From Selaginella tamariscina (lineage: Eukaryota; Streptophyta; Lycopodiopsida; Selaginellales; Selaginellaceae): a DNA stretch of 64,000 nt. The stretch lies in the NCBI GenBank assembly GCA_003024785.1, contig PUQB01000261.1:124001-188000 (forward strand). Reading direction: 5' to 3'. Numbering within the stretch: position 1 is the stretch's first letter; every line of letters starts with the position of its first letter. The position numbers were made by a program, and so were the translations under genes. Positions 22,051 to 34,800 of this stretch are shown one piece after another. The notes under the pieces were generated by a model. The model had not been told where the DNA came from and searched no databases. It saw nothing but the letters and a program-made list of their open reading frames with translations.

Positions 22051-22626
22051 TACGTGCATTCATTGGTGTGTGCGTGCGTACGTGTGTGTGTGTGTGTCAG
22101 CATACCTGAGTAACAATGACATAGAGTGGTAAAGTGCTATAGCCGCATAAGAATTGCACTGCCAATCTGTAACAAGCTTTAAAACCCGTATATGCATGTA
22201 TATTGGACATTGGCACATTATGTATACGTATATATATGTAGCGGTGTCCCTATGTGTATGTGTATTTATTAACCCGCATATAGTTACCCGAGGATAAGAC
22301 GAACAACGATGAAAGCTATACTATCCATGAAGCAAGTATCAAAACCAAATGTTGCCTGCAGAACTGCTCAAGTTATTGCTGATCCTAAAACTATCTATGT
22401 TAATTTATACATATTAAATCCATACCCAGCTAGCTCAAAAGCATTCTAAGCAAAAAACCATTTATTAGTTACAACAATTACTTAATAAAAACTAATGACA
22501 TACAAACACATATTATCCTCTTTTGCATATATGTACGTTAGATACGTTACTGGAAAAGGGTGAAGTGAATAAGGTGTAGTAAAAGTCTAGGACGATTAAA
22601 CCAAAAGAGGTCATCTCTAGGCTTAA

Positions 22627-22738
22627 TTACAGCCTTTCACCTATTTTGTCCTCTAACTCGACTATCTCACATGCAAGCTCCGTAACTATATATTGTAATT
22701 TGGTTCCAGTAGTATCAACTGCACAAAACCATGTTAAC

Positions 22739-22781
<43 letters not shown>

Positions 22782-22950
22782 CGTGGACACTTACACACGC
22801 AAACATATATAAACTCACAATCAGGGGTCAGAAGTAAGTATGCCATCCTGTTTAAAGACTTCATGTTAGTAATGGAGTATATGTATTAATAAGACTTACC
22901 ATGTACATTCATGAGAAGAAACATGATTACAAAAGCCCATAAGTAACCAC
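22627..22950 (-). repeat. Inverted copy of the 28643-28860 block
   Basis: The reverse complement of 22711-22950 matches 28643-28860 and 24408-24592 (GGCTTTTGTAATCACG... through a TC/AC microsatellite to CATGGTTTTGTGCAG). Beyond the GTGCAG acceptor an open stretch reads TTGTKLQYIVTELACEIVEL, an exon-like sequence of unknown function that the other two copies lack. Confidence 0.7.
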
Positions 22951-23165
22951 TGAAATTAACTTATATGTGTCTGTATACATATACATATACACATACATAC
23001 ATCACATATATATATATATAGAGAGAGAGAGAGAAGAGAACACGTGTGTGTCTGCATATGTGCATGTGTACTGTGTGTGTGTAACATTTATTATCCTTAG
23101 TCCAACCACATGACTAAAATAAATATCTTTTATTTATTATAACATTCTACAAAAACATTTACTTA

Positions 23166-26100
23166 ATTACCCTTGTTTAAAAGCTCCGATGCTTGGTGTT
23201 CTACATTCTCCACAGTAAACCCATACTTCTTGAACACATCAAGATAAGCCCCACTCTTACCAAACGTACGCACCCCGAGTATCTTCCCCTCGAAACCAGC
23301 ATATTCCTCCACCCAATAACCGAACCAGCTTCCACAGTTAACCTCAGGCTGTTTTTCATATGTATAACTCCCAGGGGGAGTGGTTTCCTTAGTTTCCTTT
23401 AGTTCTAAGCTTCTCGGCTGCACCTTCGCATAAACACAGCTCCGACCCCAGATAATATCATGTTTACCATTCTCACTGCACGCACACCAAATTACATGTG
23501 TGTATGTGTATTGATTGCTATAGTCATATCAATAACATGGTGAAGAACACACGCATGCACACACACACGCACCTATTCTCACTTATAACATAGACCTTTT
23601 CTGCAGATGTTCCAGCTACATTTGCACCCACTGCCTGTCTAGACAAGGAGATCACACATGGCCCGTCACGTCTTCTCACTGCAACTCTGTAAATGGGGGC
23701 GTCCCCATTTACTTCGTTGCCATCCGTGGACGAAGAACAAGCATATCCGGAATGGTACGGAGGCCAACCAGGTGTTGTGTGTTGGCCCATTGAATCGTGT
23801 GTGATTACTCCTGCCTAATGACAAAATTAAGAAGAATAAATATTAATTATACTAGTAATTTTTTAGTAAATTCAAACTATCAAGAAATGCTTTTAAGTTT
23901 CTTATAAAACAACATAAAAAAAACTTAACCATTAATATTGTGATAAATAACATATAATTAATCAATGAATATTTTAATATTTTATAAGAATGGCTTGTAA
24001 TACACTTTTTGTAATATTTAATTTTTTTATTTTGACATTTTACAAGAACGTGATGGATTTAGGAGTTTCGTTTGTAAATTTGGTTCATATGTTTTGGAGG
24101 TTAGGACACATGAGAAACACAGATTAAATTAAACATTAGATCATATTGTGTAAACCGCCTGGAGTTCACAAATTAAGGATGTAACACATGATGATGTGGA
24201 CCAAGTACATAAATGTTTTGTTTAATGAGTTTATCTCTGACATAAATTTATTATCTTTAAGTTTTTTATTTAGGTTTAATTTATTTTTAAATTAGATTCT
24301 TAACTCATTTATTATTCTTAATCTAGTGAGATAACACCGGCGTCGAATATTCCGACGGAGTAGAAGTATCGGGTGAATCTAGGGTTTTTTCTTGCATTTC
24401 AGTGGCTGCTTTTGTAATCACGTTTGTTCTCATGAATGTACATGGTAAGTGTTATTAAACATATACTCCATTACTAACATGAAGTCTTTAAACAGGATGG
24501 CCTACCCCTGATTGTATGTGTGTAAGTGTCCACGTGTCTCTCTCTCTCTCACACACACACATGGTTTTGTGCAGTTTATACTACTTTTACTTCTGTGCAT
24601 TTGCATTCATAACCTTTAACGTTTAACGGATATGCAGGTGAATCCATGTTAAACATTCTGGAGCAACCAGAGGAATCCGGGAACACTGAAAGAGTTTCAG
24701 AAGAAAGAAGTTGTAAGTCTCCCAGCATTCGACAAGCTGGAGGAGATGAATGCTTACGTGAGTCATTACATGGACGTGTCTCATATCAACATGCATGCAG
24801 TCTTTGAGAGGTTTTCAAGGCCGACCGTGGTTCATTGTGAGTGCACTCCAGCGTTACATGGCCCTGAAAACCGTGCAGGCACTGAGTTTTTCATCAACTT
24901 CGCCCACGAGATTGCCACTAAAAAAGCAGAGGAACTCCAGCTTTTGCATTCGGTACGTGATGATGTCGACAAGTTTATGGAGAACGTCGCGTTGACTGCC
25001 TATGAGACAGGGGTTGCAGCTTTTTTGAAGGTTACCCAACAAACAGAAAGCTGCTTGATTGTAGTTTGGGACAATTGATTAAGTTCGATGCCATGAGAAG
25101 GAACAAGGGTACTTCATACCAACAACAGTGTCGTTCTAATTTAACGGGATTATGGCTGTGTGATAATTAAAGAATCACTCCTCAAATATGCAATATTACA
25201 TGCTATTCTGGAGGGAGACAGGACATCCGATTTACTCTTTCAATAGAAAGATCCTACTACATTCGAAATAGTTTACATGTAGCGGTATAGCTGTGTGTCT
25301 TAACAACACCAAACTTACACCTTGAGAACCACCGTCGGATCACTTCCCAACCGTTTACGATGAAGACAATTAACCTCTTCTTATGGATTGTCAGAATGGC
25401 TCAAAAAAACACGTACTGCTTCTACGTTTCTGCACTTTGCCTGGATCAGCTAAAGTGCTCTTGGAACCGAGATGTGTTTACTTTAAAGCAAAGTTATAGG
25501 TAAGATGTTTGTGTTTTAATAAATTTTGACGAGTGTGGACTTGCGACAGTTTTATTTTATCAATGAAAGAATCCCTCTCTGACTTCTGCAATGAAGAAGG
25601 TACAAATGGTGTCGATTCAGACAGTTTTATTTTTATCAATGAAAGAATCCCTCTCTGGATTCTGCAGTGAAGAAGGTACAAGATTGGTTGTGTATATGTA
25701 TATGTATATATATATGTATGTAAGTTATATAAATATAGACACATTTATATAAATATAGACACATTCCACTTAATCTACTGCTGCCCGTAGAGGTGGCAGG
25801 GGTGAGTCCTCTTTACTCGCACTGTCTATATATGTCAACAACTTATCTTGGATATTGTGGTTCATGGTTGTCTGAATAATCCATCTCGACCACAACCTTG
25901 TTTGAGGAGGCTAAGTCAGCAATCAAACAAGCTAATGCATTCCAAGCATTTCTCTGAGTATCCTCGTGTTGCGTCAGTTGGCTCAGACTCTGATCATGTT
26001 ATAAAATAATAATAAGAGCAAGCAAGTGTGTGTGCGCGTGTGGGTGTTATACACATATATACGTACACTAAGCATATCGTACAAAGTATTTTTTAATCGT

Positions 26101-26920
26101 TACCGGTAAGACGTCTTCCCAGTCTGCAGGTAGATTTCTCGTTTGTTTCGCTGGGGTACTGCTTCTCATACTTTACCTGTTGTGTATTCCATTCTTCCTC
26201 TAAACATTCTCTTTCCTTAAGCAAGATTTTATACATAATCATAAAAACTATGTATTTATCACCGTGACTACAGTTTTTTGAAAAAGAATTGTGTGTGTGC
26301 GCGTGTGTGTACATGATGTGCTTACTCGTAGACGCCAGGTATAACGTAGAATGGTTCCCTGCCTTCCCAGTGAAGCTTTTTCTTCGTAACTACCATATCT
26401 TCTTCATCAAATGTACCACGATGAGCCTTAGCTGTTCCTTGTTTCTTGTGTATTTAACCTATGAAGAACAACATATATTCACGCACACGCACACGCGCAC
26501 ACACACACACACACCAGTAATAGTAAATACTCACTTTCTCTACAAGCTAGTTTTGTCCAGTCTCTCATGATGTTCATAAATATCCTCCCTAGTGCTCTGT
26601 ATCGACCTATAAAGGATATACTTTGTTACGCACGCACATATACGTATGTACCAGCAGCTATCATTGGTCCATCAATTGTGTTTGATTATCATCATAAGTC
26701 AAAGTTAATCTATCAAGTTCCCAGTGTCTTGGTAAAGAAGCTGCTTCACTTTATATACCTTCCATTGCACACCCATCACCCATAATATAGTACCTGTACA
26801 CATTCATAAGTATTATATCAAGTAATATATATCAAAAGTATAGCAATGTTTAGTGAGAGAGAGATACACTTACGTTCTATGATCAACAATGGTATGGCCT
26901 GGTTTGTTAAATCGAAATTT
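23166..26920 (-). pseudogene. Degenerate duplicate of the transketolase locus
   Basis: Exons and introns correspond in order to 47446-50145 of the transketolase gene. At 23166-23423 is the C-terminus ([20 protein letters not shown]). At 23560-23790 is the exon with [18 protein letters not shown]. Segments at about 25890-26000, 26100-26230, 26320-26460, 26550-26630 and 26660-26800 are upstream exons, and homology stops near 26917. Shared intron sequence shows a genomic rather than retrocopied duplicate. It is broken: two exons are fused by deletion (YEKQPE joined directly to VNCGSWF), other small deletions occur, the exon with [12 protein letters not shown] is missing, and Crinkler-derived DNA occupies 24322-25885. 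Exonic identity is high by eye, intronic identity lower. Confidence 0.85.
24322..25885 (+). pseudogene. Crinkler-locus copy inserted in the transketolase duplicate, tail inverted
   Basis: Segment 24330-24400 matches the 5' leader of the Crinkler-type gene (28935-29010). Segment 24408-24592 matches the block at 28643-28860. Segment 24620-25540 matches the end of intron 3 and most of exon 4 (30240-31330), with frame-breaking changes. A 75-bp part of exon 4 is tandemly duplicated at about 25545-25692. Segment 25766-25880 matches 31395-31510 in reverse orientation. The copy is rearranged and not functional. Confidence 0.8.
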
Positions 26921-26967
26921 CCAAGGTTCTAAGTTCTAAGTTGATGCAATATGAACCTGTCTACGTG

Positions 26968-27045
26968 GCAGAAAATGGTTGTCCTAACCTAATCCAACCT
27001 ACCCCTAGGGGGGGTTTAGGACGTGGGGTTAGGGCAACCCAACTT
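26968..27045. repeat. LTR-derived fragment with self-complementary ends
   Basis: GGTTGTCCTAACCTAA...CCTAGGGG...GGGGTTAGGGCAACC resembles part of the chromovirus LTR at about 18500-18585 and can fold on itself. It sits just beyond the end of the transketolase duplicate. Confidence 0.5.
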
Positions 27046-27374
27046 AAGGTAAATTTCTGATCTGATCTTTAAATATTCATGTGAATTAAACCACGTGTTA
27101 AATATTTTTGAATATGCATTTTCTATGATTTTTTTTGTAATATGTTTTGCATCTTTATCTTATTTGCATCTTAAAGATGATTTTTAAAAGCGCATATTCT
27201 AATAATGCTTAATTTATGCTGTAAATGTTAAATTAGACCTTTTAATAAATCTATTTTAAATTGAATTCTTAACATAATTATTATTCTTAATATAATGAGT
27301 TTATTCTTAAATTAATTTATGAAGGTTCCATGGTATATACTACGTATATACGCCACATAAACTCTGCCACTGAC
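27046..27374. other. AT-rich spacer, no gene seen
   Basis: AT-rich sequence between the LTR-derived fragment and the gypsy pol fragment. I see no reading frame or repeat structure of note. Confidence 0.5.
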
Positions 27375-28640
27375 TCAGGAGCAGGAAATTCTCGTACAAC
27401 CAAGGTCTTCTTGAGATTCAGTTTCACACCCTCTGCTGATGATGAATCCTAAGTATTTTAATGAGGTACATCCGAACTTGCACTTCTGCTCTTTCAACTT
27501 CAGCTTGTATCGCACCAATCGCTGTAGGACCCGCTCTAACTGCTGAAGGTGCTCCTCCCACGTAGCAAAGTGAATCAAAAGATCATCAATGTACGCACGT
27601 GCAAATTCTTTAACGCCCTCCAATAGCTCGTTTATCATTTGCTGAAGGTTGTTGGGGCCCCGACCAACCCAAATGGCATAACCGTAAATTCATACAAGCC
27701 GATGGTGTTCGAAATGCAATAGCCGGAAGTCATGTTAAGGATAGTGAAGTATTGGCTATTCCCCAATGCATCGACCAAATCATCCAGCCTTGGTAGTGGA
27801 TATGAATCTGGTATAGAAACATCGTTCAATGGCCTAAAGTCGATAATGAAGCGTGTAGTTCCATCCGACTTCAGAACTAGGTGTGGTTCTACTGCCCACG
27901 GACTTCGGGACTTACGTATCACCTTCAACTCTAGCATCTTCCTCACACAGCGATTCAAGATATCCTTCTCCTTTGAAAAACGTCGCTTGAGCCCCATCTT
28001 AATTGGGCGAGTTGTACCAGTCGAGATGTGATGCCAAGTAGTAATAAATAGGGATTCGCATCTCCTACAATGGGTTTGAATAGGCTCAGATACCTCGCCA
28101 ACAAGTCCTTGATGTCCTTAGCTCGTTACTTTGGAGAAGGTTTTGCCTTAGGCGCCATCATGCGTTGCAATGTCGCCACCATACCATTCGGTGCATGTCC
28201 TATAGCCTGCAATGGGGGCATCCTGGGATAGACAACGTGCACATTTCAAAATCACATCTTGCCTTGACCGCACGGAGCCAATTGACACCCAAGTGATGTC
28301 ATGGACTTGGCTTGGCATCACCCGCAACGAAAGTATATAATGGTATTCTCCTAACACCACAGGCATGTGTGCAATTCGATGTGATTGAGTAAAAGACTAC
28401 TTATCAGCAAACACGACCTTCAAAGTCCGCTCGACTGGTACTATGTGCAAGTGTAAAGACTCAGCTACTGATCGATTAATAGAAGATATACTGGAACCGG
28501 AGTCCACCAGGACTGAAACAGGAGTTCCTTCTACCATGCCGGAGAACACAAATATAAAAAGCTCGGTACCCCTATGCCCGCACAAGCATGGAAGAACAAA
28601 GGTGCTTCGGGAAGTGTCGACCATGAATACTAGGCTACTT
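27375..28640 (-). pseudogene. Second Ty3/gypsy element: protease and RT fragments
   Basis: On the minus strand 28624-28397 encodes an aspartic protease (VSVLVDSGSSISSINR). Segment 27997-27635 encodes RT blocks (VLKSDGTTRFIIDFRPLND, FTVMPFGLVGAPTTF), and 27638-27375 encodes the YIDD block (AYIDDLLIHFATWEEHL) and following palm region. Frame changes separate the parts and there is no RNase H or integrase. It is a truncated element of a lineage different from the chromovirus at 12833, as its RT is clearly divergent. The right end joins the duplicated block at 28643. Confidence 0.8.
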
Positions 28641-28642
28641 AT

Positions 28643-28860
28643 GGGCTTTTGTAATCACGTTTCTTCTCATGAATGTACATGGTAAGTGTTATTAATACAT
28701 ATACTCCATTACTAACATGAAGTCTTTAAACAGGATGGCATACTTACTTCTGGATGGCTTTCCTACCCCTGATTGTATGTGTGTAAGTGTCCACGTGTCT
28801 CTCTCTCTCACACACACACAACATGGTTTTGTGCAGTTGATACTACTTTTACTACACCTT
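28643..28860 (+). repeat. Duplicated block with intron-like structure
   Basis: This block occurs three times in the window (here, 24408-24592, and inverted at 22711-22950). It contains donor-like CATGGTAAGTG, acceptor-like TTTAAACAG, a TC/AC microsatellite and GGTTTTGTGCAG. That looks like a short exon between two introns, but no product can be named. Confidence 0.7.
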
Positions 28861-29012
28861 GTTCACTTTACCCTTTTCCAGGTAACGTAAAGAGGATAAT
28901 CTGAATTATCTTAGAAAGAAAAAATAAATTCGTGAAGATAACACCGGCGTCCAATATTCCGACGGAGTAGAATCCCAGGGTGAATCTAGGGTTTTTTCTT
29001 GCTCTGTTAGCT

Positions 29013-31680
29013 ATGGCGGACAAGGTTCGCGTTTCCGTGCCAGGAGGGGGGACAACGACATTCAAGCCACATTCATCCAGCAAATTAGTGATTGAGTATC
29101 TCCGCGGTTTGTATGGAGCAGGAGATTTGTTTGATTGGGAAGGCGACGCGGTTATCCAGGAGGAGTTGTGCGCGGGCAACTATAGCTATACTCTTCTTTC
29201 TGACCCAGATGAATCGACAGGTGAGAAACACCCTGACACAAAACTCTGTTATTGAATGCTAGTTTCTTACAGTCACTCGGGCAATACTAAAACAGTGTGA
29301 AGATTTTGTGGGCTCGATCCGAGGTGAACTTGCTTCTATACCGAGGGACCCTTCAGCTTATAAAAGACGCTTTCCCAATGCATTGGTGGATGTGAGTATA
29401 ACATGTCATTAGCTAGCTGTGTCCTGTTTACTTACTTGGGGTTGTGAATACGCAGGTGATGTCGCCCCCCCAATACAGAGACCGGGTCTCCTTACCTGTT
29501 ATGGGATGATATACCGAAAGAAATACAGTTAGAGAGTTTTTGGGTAGAATCTGCACCAGGACCCAGTCAATTGTTTGTGTTCTTAGCTCCTAGCGGAGCT
29601 GGAAAGACGAGACAATTGATTGAACTGGGTTCGGAACACAACTGCCTTTTCTTAGTCGGTAAGAAGGCACACCAAGCAGGTTCTCAATTCCAGGGATCAT
29701 TAGATATCGCAATGGTGGCACGGCGTCTCGGTCAGCTCTACCCGGATGAAGCAGAGCCCATAGACGGTGCTGCCGTGGACTGTTGTGTCAGTGCCCTTGT
29801 TCTGGCACGTTTGTACATCCTGGACGAGCTGTTGCGATTGTATCCGGCAATGACTTGCCGCGATTGGTGCTTTTTCCAACTAGAATACACCAGTCGGGTA
29901 AAGGACGTATTCAGGATGCTGACGAGTAAATTGCTGAAGAAGTTTGTGAATAGAGAAGTCTTAGAAGTTAGCAGTATTGCATTGGCAGGTGCCATTGGTA
30001 CCTTGAGAACTGCTCTAAAGACTTCTGCTGGGGCATACGAACAATGGAATGGGGTTGTTATTCTAGATGAAGCTCAGATAGTAAACAAGCTTTTAGAAGG
30101 CCGTTTCGATGCCAAAGACCACCCTGGAAGAAAGAGATCCCTGCTGCATAGTCTTTTAGCCGCTCTAAAGGACGTGAGCCTGGCCAAATCGCTGTACATT
30201 GCTGGAACAGGTATTTATACATATCAAATTCCCATTTGCATTCATAACCTTTGACGGATATGCAGGTGAATCTATGTTAAACATTCTGGAGCAGGCAGAG
30301 GAATCCGGGACACTGAAAGAGTTCAAAAAGAAAGAAGTTCCAAGTCTGTCCACATTCGACAAGCTGGAGGAGATGAATGTTTACGTGAGCCATTACATCG
30401 ACGTGTCTCATATCAACATGCATGAAGTCTTTGAGAGGTTTCAAGGCCGACCTCGGTTCATTGTGAGTGCGCTCCAGTGCTACATGGCCCTGGAAAACCG
30501 CGCAGGCACTGAGTTTTTCATCAACTTTGCCCACGAGATTGCCACTAAAAAAGCAGAGGAACTCCAGCTTTTGCATTCGGTACGTGATGATGTGGACAAG
30601 TTTATGCACAGGTACGATGAAGGCAGGATTCTGAGGAACGTTGCGTTGACTGCCTATGAGGCAGGGGTGGCCGCTTTTTTGAAGCTTACCCAACAAACAG
30701 GAAAGCTGCTTGATTGTAGTTTGGGGCAAATGATTAAGTCCAATGACATGGAGAAGGAACAAGGGTACCTCATGCCAACAATGGCGTCGCCCGAATTTAG
30801 ACGGGATTACGGGTGCGTAATGATTAGAGAACCAATCGTCAAGTATGCAATATTACATGCCATTCCGGAGGGAGACAGGATATCCGATTTACTCTCTCAA
30901 CAGAGGGATCCCAGTGCCTTTGGATTAAAGTTCGAAACAGTCACATGTAGCGGTATAGCGGCCTATTTTAGGCAGCACCAAACTTACCCACTCTCCACTT
31001 TGCCAAAGCTGAGAACCACCGTCGGATCACTTCCAGCCGTCTATGATGAGCCATGTCGACTCCTAGAGTATACCGACAACGCACTAATCAGGACAATTAC
31101 CTTGTCTTATGGACTGTCTGAATGGCTTAGAGACCACGAGTGTTGTACTGCTGCTACGTTTCTACATTTTGGTCCTAAAGGTAATTTAGCCGGACCGGAC
31201 AAATTGTGCCTGCTTAAAGGCACAGTAACAGGTAAGATTTTCCCTGTTTTAATACAGGACAAAACAGGAGACGTACGAATGGATGAAGCTTTTATGAGTG
31301 TGGACGTGCGACAGTTTTACCGTTATCCACAAAAGAATCCCTCTCTGGCTTCTGCAGTGAAGAAGGTACAGAATTGGTGTCTAGATGGATATATTCAGGT
31401 ACTCATGACAACCATGAACCACAACATTCAAGATAGGTTGTTGGCATATATAGACAGTGTGAGGAAAGAGGACCCACCCGTGCCACCTCTACGGGCAGCA
31501 ATAGACAAGTGGAACGTGGATATGTTTGAAAGTGAAGAATTAATGTTTGTCGTTGGTACTGTCAAGGCAACCCAAGCTATGCAAAGGGTCATCTGTCAAG
31601 GTTCATGGAAGAATGGGTCCCCTTGTAAGTATAAAGTCAGCTCTGGAGGCAAGTATTGTAAAAGGCATGCCAAGCCATAA
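29013..31680 (+). CDS. Crinkler-type (CRN) protein: header, P-loop NTPase, nuclease-like domain, Zn tail
   Basis: Four exons: 29013-29220, 29273-29391, 29456-30210 and 30266-31680. The introns are 52, 64 and 55 bp with GT-AG ends, and about 831 residues are encoded. One extra C in the C-run at 29465-29471 breaks the frame in exon 3. The first two exons form a compact N-terminal header (MADKVRVSVPGGG...). Exon 3 has Walker A (APSGAGKTR, 29586-29612) and Walker B (VVILDEAQ, 30054-30077). Exon 4 continues the CRN helical region. It then has GPDKLCLLKG...FPVLIQDKT (about 31190-31268), which resembles the PD...(E/Q)xK core of the restriction-like nuclease in Crinkler-RHS proteins. The last residues form CX6C...CX2H (CQGSWKNGSPC, YCKRHAKP), a small zinc-binding tail. 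Such proteins are known as effectors or conflict proteins and are thought to be linked to mobile elements. I infer intracellular, possibly nuclear action. The nuclease-like assignment is moderate. Confidence 0.7.
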
Positions 31681-31859
31681 TAAGCTACTTTTCTTATAAT
31701 AGAAATTCCTTTCATATATACCTCCGGGGGTCCGTGTGTGTGGGGTGTGTTGCTTGTGAGTTGTATATCAGGGGCGTACCAGAATTGTACACTTAACAGC
31801 TTAGGATATTATTAATATTGGATATTATTAATATTGTATTTTTAATTTAGTGACGAGCC

Positions 31860-34800
31860 CTAATTTGATGGAGAATGGGCAATGCGAGGCGCTGCCTCGT
31901 CTCTCAGAGCATTGGGACCTCTACACGCGTCTCAGAATCCCGAGAATCCCGCTGTACAGTCTGTCGCCCCACAATCCCCAAGAATCCCGCTTTAGATGCG
32001 CTCAAACTGGGCAATGCAGCTCGCATTTCACAGCCGATCGTGGGAAAGAAGCAGCTTATCGCCATTCTTGATGGTGAACAGGCTAACACAGGTCATTTGC
32101 AACATGCCCTTGAAAGCATCAATGGTGTCTTCATTGTTTAAGTCCTGAGGTATGTAATGTACATATATACATATGTATACATATAAACAGTAGAAATTCT
32201 CATTATATGAAGTATTTAAGTCTATTATACACTTATATAAATGGTGTAATCTTTGTCGAGATTATAATCTTCCTCATGTGTGTCTAAGCTTATATCTGCA
32301 TATAGTAGTTATGCGTATTACCTCCAGGAACACATGCATACACACACATAAATACGTGTACATACGTATGTAATCATTAAGCGAAGGGTAAAGGGGGTGA
32401 AATAATTATACACATTTAAAATATTCAGTTTTAAAAGATATATTGAAGTTTCTTAACATTTTTAGAGACGTGAAGAACGTGGATGCGGGAATTTTCTTTT
32501 TCAAATGGATCGAGTGTGAGCGTGGACTACGACACACCACTTCCATGTACTTCGTTCAATCATCAAAGCAGAAAGGCTTGGTATACTTTACTTTCTCACA
32601 TAGACACCTCTCTCTCTCTCTCAATCTATACATCACACTTATATATGCGAGTATCTATATACTTTCTTTCTATATATGTTAATCCTAATATTGTAGACGA
32701 AGGATACGATTTCTTCAGGGAGTCATTTGGTGAATAAACCTGGGTCCAAACCAAATAGTATGAGCTATGGCACATTGATATCAGGATTCCAGAAACGAGG
32801 AAACATAGAAGAATGTTAGAGCTTCTTGAAGAAATGCGGAATCGTGGTTTACAACCCAATATTATCACACACAACAAGTATATGAAATATATGTATATAC
32901 ATATACAGACACATACGTATGTGTGTGTGTCTGTATGAATATGTATATTAGCATTCATATAATATATTGTATCACGCTTAAATTGTTACAGGCATATTGT
33001 CGAGCAGGTGAAGTCTCTAAAGCTCTCGAACATTCCGAAGCATGAAATCTGCACCGTCCGAGTTCACATATTGCATTCTTATTGATGGCTTGTGTTGCAG
33101 CCGCCAGCCGGACAAAGCCCATGAACTCCTTGACGAAATGATCCGTGTTGGCCTCCAACCTGGTGTGTGTGTGTGTGTGTGTGTGGAGAGAAGAAGAGAG
33201 GAGAGAGGTTCATTTATATATCTGACAGATTCGGCCATCTACAATTGCCTTATGTCCGGATACTGTAAATTGGGAAGGATTGAAGAGGCTCGAACCGTGC
33301 TCAAGACAATGCTCGACAATTGTTTGCCTCCAGATATAATCACGTACACATCTCTCATCATAGTATGCTAATATTAATAAGTTGTGTGTGTGTGGGGGGG
33401 GGAGGGGGGGGTTGTGCGCGCTTGTTCAGATTATGATACCTTTCTCTTGTGTGTGCTGTACTAGGTGTTATCATTAATATTTATTATATTTATGTTTATA
33501 TATATACATAATGTTATATAAAGTTTATATCATTATCATACATTTCATATCTTCATGCATGTGTATAGCTGTCTCTGTGTGTGTGCGTCTGCGCGTGTGT
33601 ATGTGTGTGCATTTTGTCAACATATGTACATTTAGGAATACACGAGACAGCAGTAAATATGATATATATATATGACACGTATATACGTACGCTCAAACGG
33701 CTACATACGCATACACAGGTTGGAAGAGGCAAGGCGAATAGTGGAGAAGATGCCCTTGTTGTGTGAGAAGGGAATCGAACCGGATGTAGTAACATATAAT
33801 GGTTTAATAGGGTTATTGCAAGACTAACAAAGTCAGTGAGGCCGAGAAGCTGCTTGAGGAGATGGTTTCCAGAGGTTTGAACCCCAATGTGATTACTTAC
33901 AACACCCTTGTTGATGGTTTCTGCAAGGCAGGCCTTGTAAGTATGTGTTTATGTGCAATCTGTATTATGGTACATTATACACATATTGTACACGTATCTG
34001 TAAAATGTTTGAAGATCCGCATATAGATATACGTAGTTTGTACTCTGTACTCGTGTCTCTCTCTCTCTCTCTCTCTCTAACTATGTATCTATGTGTATAT
34101 GTAATATGTATTAATTTAGCTGTGTAGCTAGTGGACACATACAGGCTAGTAAAAGAGATGCATAAATCAGGGATCTCACCAGACTTAACAACATACAACT
34201 CACTATTAGACGGCTATGCAAGTCAGAGAAGCTACAAGAGGCCCACGAGCTCCTGGAGGATGGTAGAGAAGGGATATTCCCCCGACGTGGTAACATACTC
34301 CATCCTCGTTAACGGGCTGTGCAAGCTTGGGAAGAATGAGGATGCTCGGCTTCTTATTGATATTACGATCGAGCGGGTGTAAGCCTAACCTCGTCACGTT
34401 TAACACTCTTATTGATGGTTTTTGCAAAGTTGGTCAACCTGACGAAGGATCGAATATCTTAAAGCTTATGCAAGAGGTAGTTGGATGATGAATATCTTAA
34501 AGCTTATGCATCAACATAATGTGCACGCGTGTGCACGTGTATTCGTGTGTGTGCATGTCTACACCTGTTCACCTGTATGCATGTGTAGAGATTAACCATG
34601 TCTGGGGATGTACTCTCTCTCCCTTACACACGCACGCACGCACGCACGCACACAAATTGGTTTCTGCAATGTTTCATGTGAATGTTTAAGATTCTAAACC
34701 TCATGCAAAGTTAATAACATGTGTGTACATCTCTATGCCGATGCATGCAATGTGCATACTTGTGTGTGTGAGAGGGAGGGATGTCTACTGTGTGTATTTA

